A stretch of 38,746 bases of DNA, from positions 1 to 38,746 of the IMG/VR virus record IMGVR_UViG_3300047310_000307; one strand, 5' to 3'. Below the pieces are notes generated by a model. It searched no databases and was not told where the DNA came from. It saw only the letters and a program-made list of their open reading frames with translations. The DNA is from a virus. Of the stretch, positions 6,015 to 12,409 are shown piece by piece (position 1 is the stretch's first letter; each line of letters starts with the position of its first letter). The translations under genes were made by a program, and so were the position numbers.

Positions 6015-7025
6015 ATGGCACACAACATCGCGTCCATCAACGGCCAGTCGGCCATCGCTTACATCGGCAGCACCCCGTGGCACGGCCTCGGCACCCGCCT
6101 ACGCGGCGACGTGCGCTACTCCATCGAGGCCAGCCTCGCGGCGGCGCACCTCGACTGGACCGTCGGCCTTGAGCCGCTCTACGACAACAGCGGCTCGCTC
6201 ATCCCGCTCGGCCAGTTGGCCCGGCGCTCGTCCGACGGCGCGCAGTTGGCCGTCGTCGGCCCCTCCTATGTCGCGGTGCAGAACGCCGCCGCGATCTCCA
6301 TCCTCCAGACCGCCATCGAGGAACTGGGCGCGACCATCGAGGTCATCGGCGCGCTGGGCCGGGGCGAGCGCCTCTGGGCGCTGGTGCGCCTCGCGGGCGC
6401 GACGGTCGATGTCACCGGCAACGGCGACAGCGTGCAGGGCTACGCGCTCCTGACGTGGTCGCACGACGGCAGCGGCGCGGTGAAGGTCATCGCGACCGGC
6501 ACGCGCGCGGTCTGCCAGAACACTATCGCGCTGGCCCGCAGCGAGGCCCACGCGAACGTCGCGAGCATCCGCCACACCGCGTCGGCGGGCGACCGCGTCG
6601 AGCAGGCGCGCAAGCTCTTCACGGGCCTGACCAAGGCGCTCATCGCCACGGGCGAGAGCTTCAAGCAGTTGGCCGCGCGCGAACTGAACCAGCACGAAGT
6701 CATCGCCTACATCGAGTCGGTGTTCCCCGGCGAGATCGTCGGCGGCAAGCTGGTCGTCAACGACACGCTGGCGAAGCGCCGGGCGACGGTGTCGCGGCTG
6801 GTGTTCGAAGGCGTCGGCGTCGAGCAGGCGACGGCCCTGACCGGCGGCGCGCCGAACGCGTGGTCGGTCTACAACGCGGTCACCGAGTACTTCGACCACG
6901 TCCGTCCTGCCGAGGCGTCGAGCGTCTCGGGTCGCCAGCGCGCGAACGAGTCGGCCCTCTTCGGCGCGAACGCCGAGGTCAAGGTGCTCGCCCTCACGCA
7001 GGCCCGCCAGTTGGTGGCGGCGTAG
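6015..7025 (+). CDS. DUF932 phage/plasmid-like protein
   Basis: 336 residues. It opens with a signature of this family, TPWHGLGTRL (about 20-29), then continues with QLAVVGPSYVAVQN, RLWALVRLAG, and GTRAVCQNTIALA around a conserved Cys-Gln-Asn. The family (DUF932, phage/plasmid-related protein) is common in phages and mobile elements near replication and recombination genes; its biochemical role is not established. The length fits the family. Leader CACTGGAGA at 5998-6006 fixes the start. A strong terminator-like hairpin follows the stop. Confidence 0.85.
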   Translation: MAHNIASINGQSAIAYIGSTPWHGLGTRLRGDVRYSIEASLAAAHLDWTVGLEPLYDNSGSLIPLGQLARRSSDGAQLAVVGPSYVAVQNAAAISILQTAIEELGATIEVIGALGRGERLWALVRLAGATVDVTGNGDSVQGYALLTWSHDGSGAVKVIATGTRAVCQNTIALARSEAHANVASIRHTASAGDRVEQARKLFTGLTKALIATGESFKQLAARELNQHEVIAYIESVFPGEIVGGKLVVNDTLAKRRATVSRLVFEGVGVEQATALTGGAPNAWSVYNAVTEYFDHVRPAEASSVSGRQRANESALFGANAEVKVLALTQARQLVAA

Positions 7026-7034
7026 CATCCACCC

Positions 7035-7059
7035 GCCGGGGGCTTCGGCCCCCGGCTTT
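7035..7059 (+). terminator. Terminator-like hairpin with UUCG loop
   Basis: Stem arms GCCGGGGGC (7035-7043) and GCCCCCGGC (7048-7056) close a TTCG tetraloop, followed by TTT. It sits ten bases after the DUF932 stop and just before the leader of the next gene. It may end transcription partly or protect the 3' end. Confidence 0.7.
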
Positions 7060-7078
7060 CCCTCACTGGAGAACGACC

Positions 7079-7570
7079 GTGAACAGCTACCCGCTCATCC
7101 CGCGCCTCGTCGGCCAGCAGCCCGGCGAAACCGCCGAGAGCTTCGGCCTCCGCGCCTTCGCCTACCTCGTCACCGAGCGCGTCCCCGTCACCCTGCTCAC
7201 GCCCGAGCAGCAGGCGGCGGCGCTCCACTTCAGCCTCGTCGCGGTGACCGCGCCCGACGTGGCCGACGCCGTCCGCGCCCGCTACCACGACGTGCGCCTG
7301 CAACTGGTCGCCGCCGCCAGCCGCCCCGTCGTCGTGGATGCCCCTCCGGCGGCTCCTGCGGCCCGTCAGGCGTCGAGCCTGCCCGGCGGCGACAAGGTGG
7401 CCCGCCCGGTGCCCCCGACCCGTCCTACGCCCCCCAGCGCCGCCGTGAGCGTCGTCTCGGGGAACCCGCTGCCTGACGCAGCGACCGTCGCGGCCCGGTT
7501 GGCCGCAGCCCGGCGGCTGTCGCTGCACCGGGGCATGACCAACGCCAACACCGATGGAGACGCACTGTGA
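7079..7570 (+). CDS. Unknown early protein with Pro/Ala-rich C-terminus
   Basis: 163 residues. The first 80 residues look folded and helical (SFGLRAFAYLVTERVPVTLL, then EQQAAALHFSLVAV). The rest is Pro/Ala/Val-rich and probably flexible (DAPPAAPAARQASSLPGG, PVPPTRPTPPSAA). The start is GTG at 7079, chosen because CACTGGAGA (7064-7072) sits at the usual distance. The stop overlaps the next GTG start as GTGA, indicating coupling with the following gene. Confidence 0.65.
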   Translation: MNSYPLIPRLVGQQPGETAESFGLRAFAYLVTERVPVTLLTPEQQAAALHFSLVAVTAPDVADAVRARYHDVRLQLVAAASRPVVVDAPPAAPAARQASSLPGGDKVARPVPPTRPTPPSAAVSVVSGNPLPDAATVAARLAAARRLSLHRGMTNANTDGDAL

Positions 7571-8514
7571 GCACCCCCCTACGCGACCTGCTACCCCCGA
7601 ACGAACTGGTCGCCAACGCGATCCTCGACACCATCAACCATCAGCGCCGCATCCTGATCGTGGGCACGAAGTCGGGCAACCTGCCGCAGTGGGTGGCCGA
7701 CGACGCGCGCATCCTACTGTGGCCCTCGGACGGGCCGGAGATCGACAAAGCGCCGAACCTCAACGGGGCCATCGGCGTCGTGCTGTTCTTCAAGTGGATC
7801 GGCCATCGGCAACACAAGCGCATCTGCGACCTCGCGAAGGGCACGCAGACCTACGTCCACCAGCCGCTGCTCGGCACGGGCGAGGTGCGGCGGCTCCTGC
7901 AACCGCTCCATCCCGAGACACCGCAGCCGGAGGTGGTGACGCCCCCGGCTGGGCCGAAGTGGGAGGGGTCGCTGTTCGGCTTCGTGGAGGCGCACTACGA
8001 GCACGGCTCGGAGCGCGGCCACCAGACCCGCGAGGGCGAGCGCCTGCTGCGGCTGGCCTACAAGGCCGGGCTGACGACCACGCTGGCGTCGGTCACCAAC
8101 ACCGTCGGCACGGTCGCGCGCGGCATCGAGCGGGCGCGCGAAGACGAGCGCCTGCGCCAGACCCCGGTGCCGCCCGACGTGCCGGAGCTTCTCGCGAAGG
8201 TGCTCGACCCGGCCAACGTGCCGACCCTGACGGTCACGCCGGGGGCGCAGGCGGCGCTGGAGCGGGTCGCGGCGGCGCTGCCGACGGCCCCGGCCCAGAC
8301 GCCCTCTGTGGCCGCGCTGGTGGCCCAAGGCGCGACGACCGAGGCGACGGTGGACGCCTCGCTCACCGAACTGCTGCGGATGCTGGACGACGCCGTGGCG
8401 GTCCTCGGGCTGGCCCGCGAGCAACTGGTCGGCCTGAGCGCCCAGAACGCCGCGCTGCGGGGCAGTCGGCAGGCGCTCCGCGACAAGCTGATGGCCGCTT
8501 TTGAAGGGATTTGA
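7567..8514 (+). CDS. Unknown protein with DUF2325-like N-terminal domain
   Basis: 315 residues. The N-terminal 100 residues (RRILIVGTKSGNLPQWVADD, then NGAIGVVLFFKWIGHRQH, KRICDLAKGTQTYVH) resemble the DUF2325 pattern: a VG loop, a strand ending before a His, and a following Lys-rich helix. This is a memory-based, tentative match. The rest is helical, with a C-terminal coiled-coil-like segment (LSAQNAALRGSRQALRDKLM). It starts with GTG at 7567, overlapping the previous stop. A binding or regulatory role is possible but not shown. Confidence 0.6.
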   Translation: MSTPLRDLLPPNELVANAILDTINHQRRILIVGTKSGNLPQWVADDARILLWPSDGPEIDKAPNLNGAIGVVLFFKWIGHRQHKRICDLAKGTQTYVHQPLLGTGEVRRLLQPLHPETPQPEVVTPPAGPKWEGSLFGFVEAHYEHGSERGHQTREGERLLRLAYKAGLTTTLASVTNTVGTVARGIERAREDERLRQTPVPPDVPELLAKVLDPANVPTLTVTPGAQAALERVAAALPTAPAQTPSVAALVAQGATTEATVDASLTELLRMLDDAVAVLGLAREQLVGLSAQNAALRGSRQALRDKLMAAFEGI

Positions 8515-8521
8515 GGGGGGC

Positions 8522-8550
8522 TTGACAAGAACCTAGCGTTCGGCGACAAT
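8522..8550 (+). promoter_or_regulatory. Rightward promoter, sigma70-type
   Basis: TTGACA (8522-8527) and GACAAT (8545-8550) are 17 bases apart in the gap after the stop at 8514. The box context GCTTGACA and the inner ACCTA recur in the promoter at 9567. The predicted start of transcription is just before the hairpin at 8556-8582. Confidence 0.7.
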
Positions 8551-8555
8551 CATGG

Positions 8556-8582
8556 GGTGGTTCGGCGTTGGGCCGGGCCACC
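8556..8582 (+). other. 5'-end mRNA hairpin
   Basis: Outer arms GGTGG (8556-8560) and CCACC (8578-8582) and inner arms CGGC (8563-8566) and GCCG (8572-8575) form a stem with a small internal loop. It would be at or next to the 5' end of the transcript from the promoter at 8522-8550 and is followed directly by CACTGGAGA (8584-8592). A stabilising or translation-tuning role is inferred. Confidence 0.55.
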
Positions 8583-8599
8583 TCACTGGAGACAGACCG

Positions 8600-9043
8600 A
8601 TGAACAGCCCGAAGCTCTCGACCCGCCGCCTCGAAAACGGCCACTACCTCGTCAACGACCGCTTCGACCTCCGCCGCCGGTCGAACGGCGCGGGTGGCCT
8701 CTACGACCACGGCACGACGTGGTTCTGGTCCGACCGTCAGGGCGTCATCAAGGGCAGCTACTACAGCACCAAGGCCGAGGCGCTCGACGCCCTCGGCGCA
8801 CTCCTCGCGACCGCCGCGCCCAAGCCCCTCAACACCGTCTACGCCGTCAACCGTGAACTGAAGGCGCTCGGCGAGACGCCGCGCCTGCGCGCCGGGCGCG
8901 GCTACTACTACTTCGATGGCGACGCCATCGGCTGGCCCTCCAGCAGCGTCTACGTCTGCTACAGCGACGACCTGACGGTCGAGCAGTGGCTCGGCGAGTA
9001 CCGCGACCTCAAGGCGACCGCCGTCGCATGGGGGCGCGCGTAA
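8600..9043 (+). CDS. Unknown early protein, aromatic-rich
   Basis: 147 residues, rich in Tyr and Trp (GTTWFWSDRQGVIKGSYYST, then AGRGYYYFDGDAIGW, SSSVYVCYSDDLTVEQWL). It looks like a small globular beta-rich protein. The start at 8600 follows CACTGGAGA (8584-8592); the in-frame ATG at 8552 lies in the predicted 5' end of the mRNA and is rejected. The stop TAA overlaps the next ATG (TAATG). No known family recognised. Confidence 0.7.
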   Translation: MNSPKLSTRRLENGHYLVNDRFDLRRRSNGAGGLYDHGTTWFWSDRQGVIKGSYYSTKAEALDALGALLATAAPKPLNTVYAVNRELKALGETPRLRAGRGYYYFDGDAIGWPSSSVYVCYSDDLTVEQWLGEYRDLKATAVAWGRA

Positions 9044-9162
9044 TGGACCGCCAGACCGCCTCGACCCACCTCGCGAAGGTGTTCGCCTTCCTCGCCTGCG
9101 GCAAGCCCGCGCAGGCGCGCCCCCACGCCGCCGCGCTGATCGCGTGGCTGCAGAGCTTCTGA
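9043..9162 (+). CDS. 39-residue small protein, coupled to upstream gene
   Basis: A short open frame, MDRQTASTHLAKVFAFLACG onwards, ends in LIAWLQSF. It is helical and amphipathic (HAAALIAWLQSF). The ATG shares one base with the upstream stop (TAATG), the usual sign of translational reinitiation. Its stop is just before the next leader CACTGGAGA (9171-9179), so it fills the gap exactly. Its small size leaves some doubt. Confidence 0.55.
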   Translation: MDRQTASTHLAKVFAFLACGKPAQARPHAAALIAWLQSF

Positions 9163-9186
9163 TCCTCGACCACTGGAGACACGACC

Positions 9187-9537
9187 ATGAACAAGACCGC
9201 TGAAGTCGCCGCCCTCGACGCGTTCATCGCGAAGCTCGGCCCGCACACCTACCTCGGCCCGTGGCTGGCCGACCAGCGCGACGCCATCGTCCGCGACATC
9301 GCGACGGACATCCTGCCGTCGCCGATGCTGCCGAGCACGGCCCACCGGGTGGCCGCGCAGATCGTCGCCGACGCGAAGGAGGCCGCGACCGTCATCACCG
9401 ACCTCGCCCGCGACAAGGCCGACGTGCTGCGCCGCGAGACGGAGAAGGCGTGCGGCGAGCGCCGGGGCTACGTCGCCGCCATCATCGAACGCGCGGCCTC
9501 CGAGGCCGTCGGCGTCCTGAGCGGGAGGCGGGCGTAG
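9187..9537 (+). CDS. Helical unknown early protein
   Basis: 116 residues, nearly all predicted helix (AAQIVADAKEAATVITDLAR, then DKADVLRRETEKACGERRGY). The start at 9187 follows CACTGGAGA (9171-9179). It is the last gene before the promoter at 9567. No motif points to a function. Confidence 0.7.
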   Translation: MNKTAEVAALDAFIAKLGPHTYLGPWLADQRDAIVRDIATDILPSPMLPSTAHRVAAQIVADAKEAATVITDLARDKADVLRRETEKACGERRGYVAAIIERAASEAVGVLSGRRA

Positions 9538-9566
9538 GGCCGAAAAGCCCAAGGTTTGACGGGGGC

Positions 9567-9596
9567 TTGACAGCAACCTACCGCTGGGTGTCTAAT
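9567..9596 (+). promoter_or_regulatory. Rightward promoter, sigma70-type
   Basis: TTGACA (9567-9572) and TCTAAT (9591-9596) are 18 bases apart in an intergenic gap. The surrounding bases (GGGGGCTTGACA, then AACCTA) match the promoter at 8522. Transcription would start close to the hairpin at 9605-9625. Confidence 0.75.
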
Positions 9597-9604
9597 CATT
9601 GGGT

Positions 9605-9625
9605 GGGGCGGCGCTGGGTCGCCCC
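9605..9625 (+). other. 5'-end mRNA hairpin
   Basis: Arms GGGGCG (9605-9610) and CGCCCC (9620-9625) enclose a nine-base loop. It lies at the predicted 5' end of the transcript from the promoter at 9567-9596 and precedes CACTGGAGA (9630-9638) by four bases, the same arrangement as at 8556-8592. Confidence 0.55.
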
Positions 9626-9643
9626 GAGACACTGGAGACGACA

Positions 9644-10390
9644 ATGACCATCACTGCGAAGTTCGCCGGAACCTGCACCATCTGCAAGTCAGCCATCACC
9701 CCCGGCCAGAGCATCATCTGGGCACGCGGCGCTGGCTCCAAGCACGCCAACCTGAGCGACTGCCAAGCCGCGCAGGCGCTCGCCGCCGTCGCGGTGGCAG
9801 CGTCTGCGGTCGCCCCGGCCCCGCGCCCGGTCGTCAGCCTGAGCGGGCTGGTGGCCTTCCTGAAGGCGGCGCGTGAGCGCGGCCTCAAGTTCCCCAAGAC
9901 GCGCTTCGCGGCCCCCGGCAACGGCGAGCTTCTGCTCTCGCTGGCGGGCGACGACTCGCGCAACCCCGGCAGCGTCTACGTCAAGCTCAACGGCGAGTAC
10001 GTGGGCAAGGTGACGCGCGAGGGCGCGGCCTACGGCGTGGACGCCCTGCTGCCGACGCTGCAGGCCATCGAGGCCGACCCGGCGGCGGCTGGTGCCGCCT
10101 ACGGCGCGCTGACGGGCCGCTGCTCGTTCTGCGGCCTCGGCCTGACGGACGAGGGCAGCGTCGAGGTCGGCTACGGCCCGGTGTGCGCGAGCCGCTACGG
10201 CCTGCCGCACAAGGCCAAGGGCAGCGCCAAGGTCGTGCCGGTGGTCAACGTGGCCCCGGTCGCCGACAAGGTCGCCGCGTGGGTGAAGGTCGCCGAGGCC
10301 GCGTATGACGCGCAGCCCGGCTTCACGCCGCGCGAGGCGCGCCACGACGGGCGCGTGGTGGTGGAGCTTGCCGCCGACGACCGACTGTAG
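9644..10390 (+). CDS. Zinc-ribbon protein with DUF6011-like domain
   Basis: 248 residues. The N-terminus has CTICKSAITPGQSIIWARGA, a Cys-X2-Cys half of a zinc site. The middle has CSFCGLGLTDEGSVEVGYGP followed by VCASRYG (about 157-183), the Cys-X2-Cys, Leu-Thr-Asp, Gly-Tyr-Gly-Pro-X-Cys layout of DUF6011, a small zinc domain found in phage and mobile-element proteins. Between them is a domain with GSVYVKLNGEYVGKVTREG. The start at 9644 follows CACTGGAGA (9630-9638). Nucleic-acid or protein binding is likely from the zinc folds; no enzyme motif seen. Confidence 0.75.
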   Translation: MTITAKFAGTCTICKSAITPGQSIIWARGAGSKHANLSDCQAAQALAAVAVAASAVAPAPRPVVSLSGLVAFLKAARERGLKFPKTRFAAPGNGELLLSLAGDDSRNPGSVYVKLNGEYVGKVTREGAAYGVDALLPTLQAIEADPAAAGAAYGALTGRCSFCGLGLTDEGSVEVGYGPVCASRYGLPHKAKGSAKVVPVVNVAPVADKVAAWVKVAEAAYDAQPGFTPREARHDGRVVVELAADDRL

Positions 10391-10403
10391 ACGACGGACG
10401 ACT

Positions 10404-10428
10404 GGGCGCGGGCATGGTGCTCGCGCCC
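10404..10428 (+). terminator. Strong intergenic hairpin
   Basis: Arms GGGCGCGGGC (10404-10413) and GCTCGCGCCC (10419-10428) pair over ten positions with one G-T pair and a five-base loop. It lies between the zinc protein stop and the next leader CACTGGAGA (10429-10437), which it directly abuts. No U-run follows, so RNA processing or protection is as likely as termination. Confidence 0.5.
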
Positions 10429-10444
10429 CACTGGAGAGACGACG

Positions 10445-10885
10445 ATGACCAAAGCACTCCGACCGGCAGGCGACTCAGGGCAAGACAACTTCGACCACCA
10501 GCTTGGGCAACTGCACAAGCTGCCGGAGGCGGCGCAGACCCGCCCGGCGACCGTGCGCTCGACCGACATCGTGTCGAGCGAGACGTTCATCATCCAGACC
10601 GTGCGGTTCGACAAGGGCGACTACCTCTTCGTGGAGCACGTCGCGAAGAACCGCACGACGCGGATCGTGTTCCCGCCGCACGTCACCGAGGTCATCGCCC
10701 GGCAGCGCGACGCCGTGGCCTACCTCGCGAAGCGCAAGCAGGGCCAGCGGCTGGCCGAGGCGCAGCAGGACGCGCCGACGCGCCCGAACCCGCTGCTCGA
10801 CCCGAAGGTCCGCGAGAAGGCGCGGGTCGCGCGAGCGGCGAAGGCCGCAGCCCGACGTGCGCGGCGCGAGAAGCGCAGCAAGTAG
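10445..10885 (+). CDS. Basic unknown protein
   Basis: 146 residues. The middle is a beta-rich segment (SSETFIIQTVRFDKGDYLFV, then EHVAKNRTTRIVFPPHVTEV). The C-terminal 30 residues are very basic and helical (AKAAARRARREKRSK), suggesting nucleic-acid contact. Start at 10445 after CACTGGAGA (10429-10437). No known family recognised. Confidence 0.65.
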   Translation: MTKALRPAGDSGQDNFDHQLGQLHKLPEAAQTRPATVRSTDIVSSETFIIQTVRFDKGDYLFVEHVAKNRTTRIVFPPHVTEVIARQRDAVAYLAKRKQGQRLAEAQQDAPTRPNPLLDPKVREKARVARAAKAAARRARREKRSK

Positions 10886-10892
10886 TTCATCC

Positions 10893-10918
10893 GGGTGGGG
10901 GCTTCGGCCCCCGCCCTT
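10893..10918 (+). terminator. Terminator-like hairpin with UUCG loop
   Basis: Arms GGGTGGGGGC (10893-10902) and GCCCCCGCCC (10907-10916) enclose TTCG with one T-G pair, followed by TT. It closely resembles the hairpin at 7035-7059 and also directly precedes a CACTGGAGA leader (10919-10927). Confidence 0.65.
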
Positions 10919-10934
10919 CACTGGAGACACGACC

Positions 10935-11168
10935 ATGCCGAAGAAGACGATCACGGGACGCACGCAGGAGCAGCTGGAGCGGATCGCGATCATCCGCGCG
11001 ATCAACGACGAGGTCAGCGCCGGGCTGGAGATTCGCCACTACCGCTGGGAACGCGCCGTCGCCCACGCGCCCACGCAGGCGCTGCAGGCGGCGCTCACGC
11101 ATCTGCAGGAGGCGCGGAAGATCATCCAGACCGTCAGCGGCGGCGCGACGGAAGGCGGTGGCAAGTGA
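10935..11168 (+). CDS. Small helical unknown protein
   Basis: 77 residues, helical (TQEQLERIAIIRAINDEVSA, then ALQAALTHLQEARKIIQTVS) with a Gly-rich end. Leader CACTGGAGA (10919-10927) fixes the start at 10935. The stop overlaps a GTG that opens a tiny membrane-type frame. Confidence 0.65.
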   Translation: MPKKTITGRTQEQLERIAIIRAINDEVSAGLEIRHYRWERAVAHAPTQALQAALTHLQEARKIIQTVSGGATEGGGK

Positions 11169-11236
11169 TCGCCACCATCCTCTTCGTCATCGGCTTCGGC
11201 ATCCTCTGCGGCCTCTGCTGCGCGGGAGGGAACTGA
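11165..11236 (+). CDS. 23-residue hydrophobic mini-protein
   Basis: GTG at 11165 overlaps the upstream stop as GTGA and opens a frame of one hydrophobic segment rich in Ile, Leu, Phe, Gly and Cys (IATILFVIGFGILCGLCCAG). It ends two bases before the next ATG, whose ribosome site GGAGGG lies inside it. It could be a single-span membrane peptide or only a coupling spacer. Expression is uncertain. Confidence 0.4.
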   Translation: MIATILFVIGFGILCGLCCAGGN

Positions 11237-11238
11237 TC

Positions 11239-11523
11239 ATGCGCGACCCCAAGAGCATCGCTCGCGTGAGCGGCTACAGCTACGCGCAGGAGTATCACCT
11301 CGACTGGGAGACGCGCACCGCGATGTTCTGCCAGCAGGTCTGCACCGAGGCGCACTCGCTGTCGATGCCGACGACGAGCGCGATGCGCCACGACCGCACG
11401 CTGACGCTGCTGGGCGACCCGCCCGTGCGCGGCGTGACCTTCACCATCGTCGGCCCCGTCGGCGCGCCGGAGCGACACGCGCTCGGCAGCGGCTGGGTGC
11501 AGAAGCAGGAGAACCCGACGTGA
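11239..11523 (+). CDS. Small unknown protein
   Basis: 94 residues, with RTAMFCQQVCTEAHSLSMPT near the middle and VRGVTFTIVGPVGAPERHAL near the end. Start ATG at 11239 has GGAGGG upstream, a standard site rather than the CACTGGAGA leader. Its stop overlaps the next GTG start. No family recognised. Confidence 0.6.
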   Translation: MRDPKSIARVSGYSYAQEYHLDWETRTAMFCQQVCTEAHSLSMPTTSAMRHDRTLTLLGDPPVRGVTFTIVGPVGAPERHALGSGWVQKQENPT

Positions 11524-11708
11524 GGAACTACCCGACGTTGATGCACTACTACGACTTCAAGCGCCCCACCGCGCAGGGCGAGCGCGTCCTCTGCGGGCGC
11601 GACCTCGCCAGCGTGCGCTGGAAGTTCCCACCGGACGCTGCCAGCCTGACCACGTCGTCGGTCTGCCGAACGTGCGCCAAGCGGCATTGGAAACAGAAGA
11701 GGAACTAG
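11520..11708 (+). CDS. Small Cys-containing protein, possible zinc binder
   Basis: 62 residues. Cysteines occur in LCGRDLASVRW and VCRTCAKRHWK, giving Cys-X2-Cys plus a further Cys and a His, so a small zinc ribbon is possible. GTG start at 11520 overlaps the upstream stop as GTGA. Unknown role. Confidence 0.6.
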   Translation: MRNYPTLMHYYDFKRPTAQGERVLCGRDLASVRWKFPPDAASLTTSSVCRTCAKRHWKQKRN

Positions 11709-11711
11709 CCC

Positions 11712-12176
11712 ATGACCATCGACGTGACGATCCAGACCAACGGCACCGACTACCGGGAGCAGCGCACCACCGTGCGCCTGCCCCCGGAGGTGCATCAGGT
11801 CCGCTACAACCCCGCGACCTCGACGCGCACCGCCGAAGTGATCGGCGACCGGCGCAAGCTCGCCCGCACGCTGCGCGAGGCAGGCTACGTCGTGGAATGG
11901 GACGACCCGAACCCGGCGGTCGCGCTCGGCTCGCGCACCTCGCCCGCTCGCGCGGCGGCGTCGGCGCACAACGGCACGCTGTCGAAAGGACGCCCGCCGA
12001 GCACGGCGCTGATCTGTCCCGAGCCGCTGCTGACCTCGCTGCTGCGGCTCGACAAGGGCACGCTCGCCGACCTGCTCTTCATGCTGGCCGACGGCGATGG
12101 CGACGAGGTGCGCGTGGCGATGCGGGACACGGCAGCGGCGCGGCAGCGGCTGACGCCTGACGAGGTGACGCGATGA
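11712..12176 (+). CDS. Unknown early protein
   Basis: 154 residues. The N-terminal part is strand-rich (MTIDVTIQTNGTDYREQRTT), the C-terminal part helical and acidic (LDKGTLADLLFMLADGDGDE). Start at 11712 after AGAGGAA. The stop overlaps the next ATG as ATGA. No family recognised. Confidence 0.65.
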   Translation: MTIDVTIQTNGTDYREQRTTVRLPPEVHQVRYNPATSTRTAEVIGDRRKLARTLREAGYVVEWDDPNPAVALGSRTSPARAAASAHNGTLSKGRPPSTALICPEPLLTSLLRLDKGTLADLLFMLADGDGDEVRVAMRDTAAARQRLTPDEVTR

Positions 12177-12409
12177 CGAAGCCGACACCGGCTGACGTGT
12201 TCGCCGCGATCAACAGCGCACAAGCCGGGGTGCCCGTGCGCCCGGCCCCGCCGATACCGGAGGCGGCGCTGCGGCGCTGGCGACTCGACCTGCGCGCCCG
12301 GCACGAAACGCCCGCCGCGACCGGCGCACGGCTGGCGCGAGCCGCGCTTCAGAAGACCCTGCTGCGCGTGCTGCGACAGCGCGTGCGCGCCCTCACGCGC
12401 CGTCGGTAG
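12173..12409 (+). CDS. Small basic protein, last gene of the rightward arm
   Basis: 78 residues, with a very Arg-rich C-terminal half (RWRLDLRARHETPAATGARL, then LLRVLRQRVRALTRRR). Its last 17 bases overlap the end of the large leftward virion gene, so the two arms converge without a spacer. The basic helix could contact nucleic acid. ATG at 12173 overlaps the upstream stop. Confidence 0.6.
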   Translation: MTKPTPADVFAAINSAQAGVPVRPAPPIPEAALRRWRLDLRARHETPAATGARLARAALQKTLLRVLRQRVRALTRRR

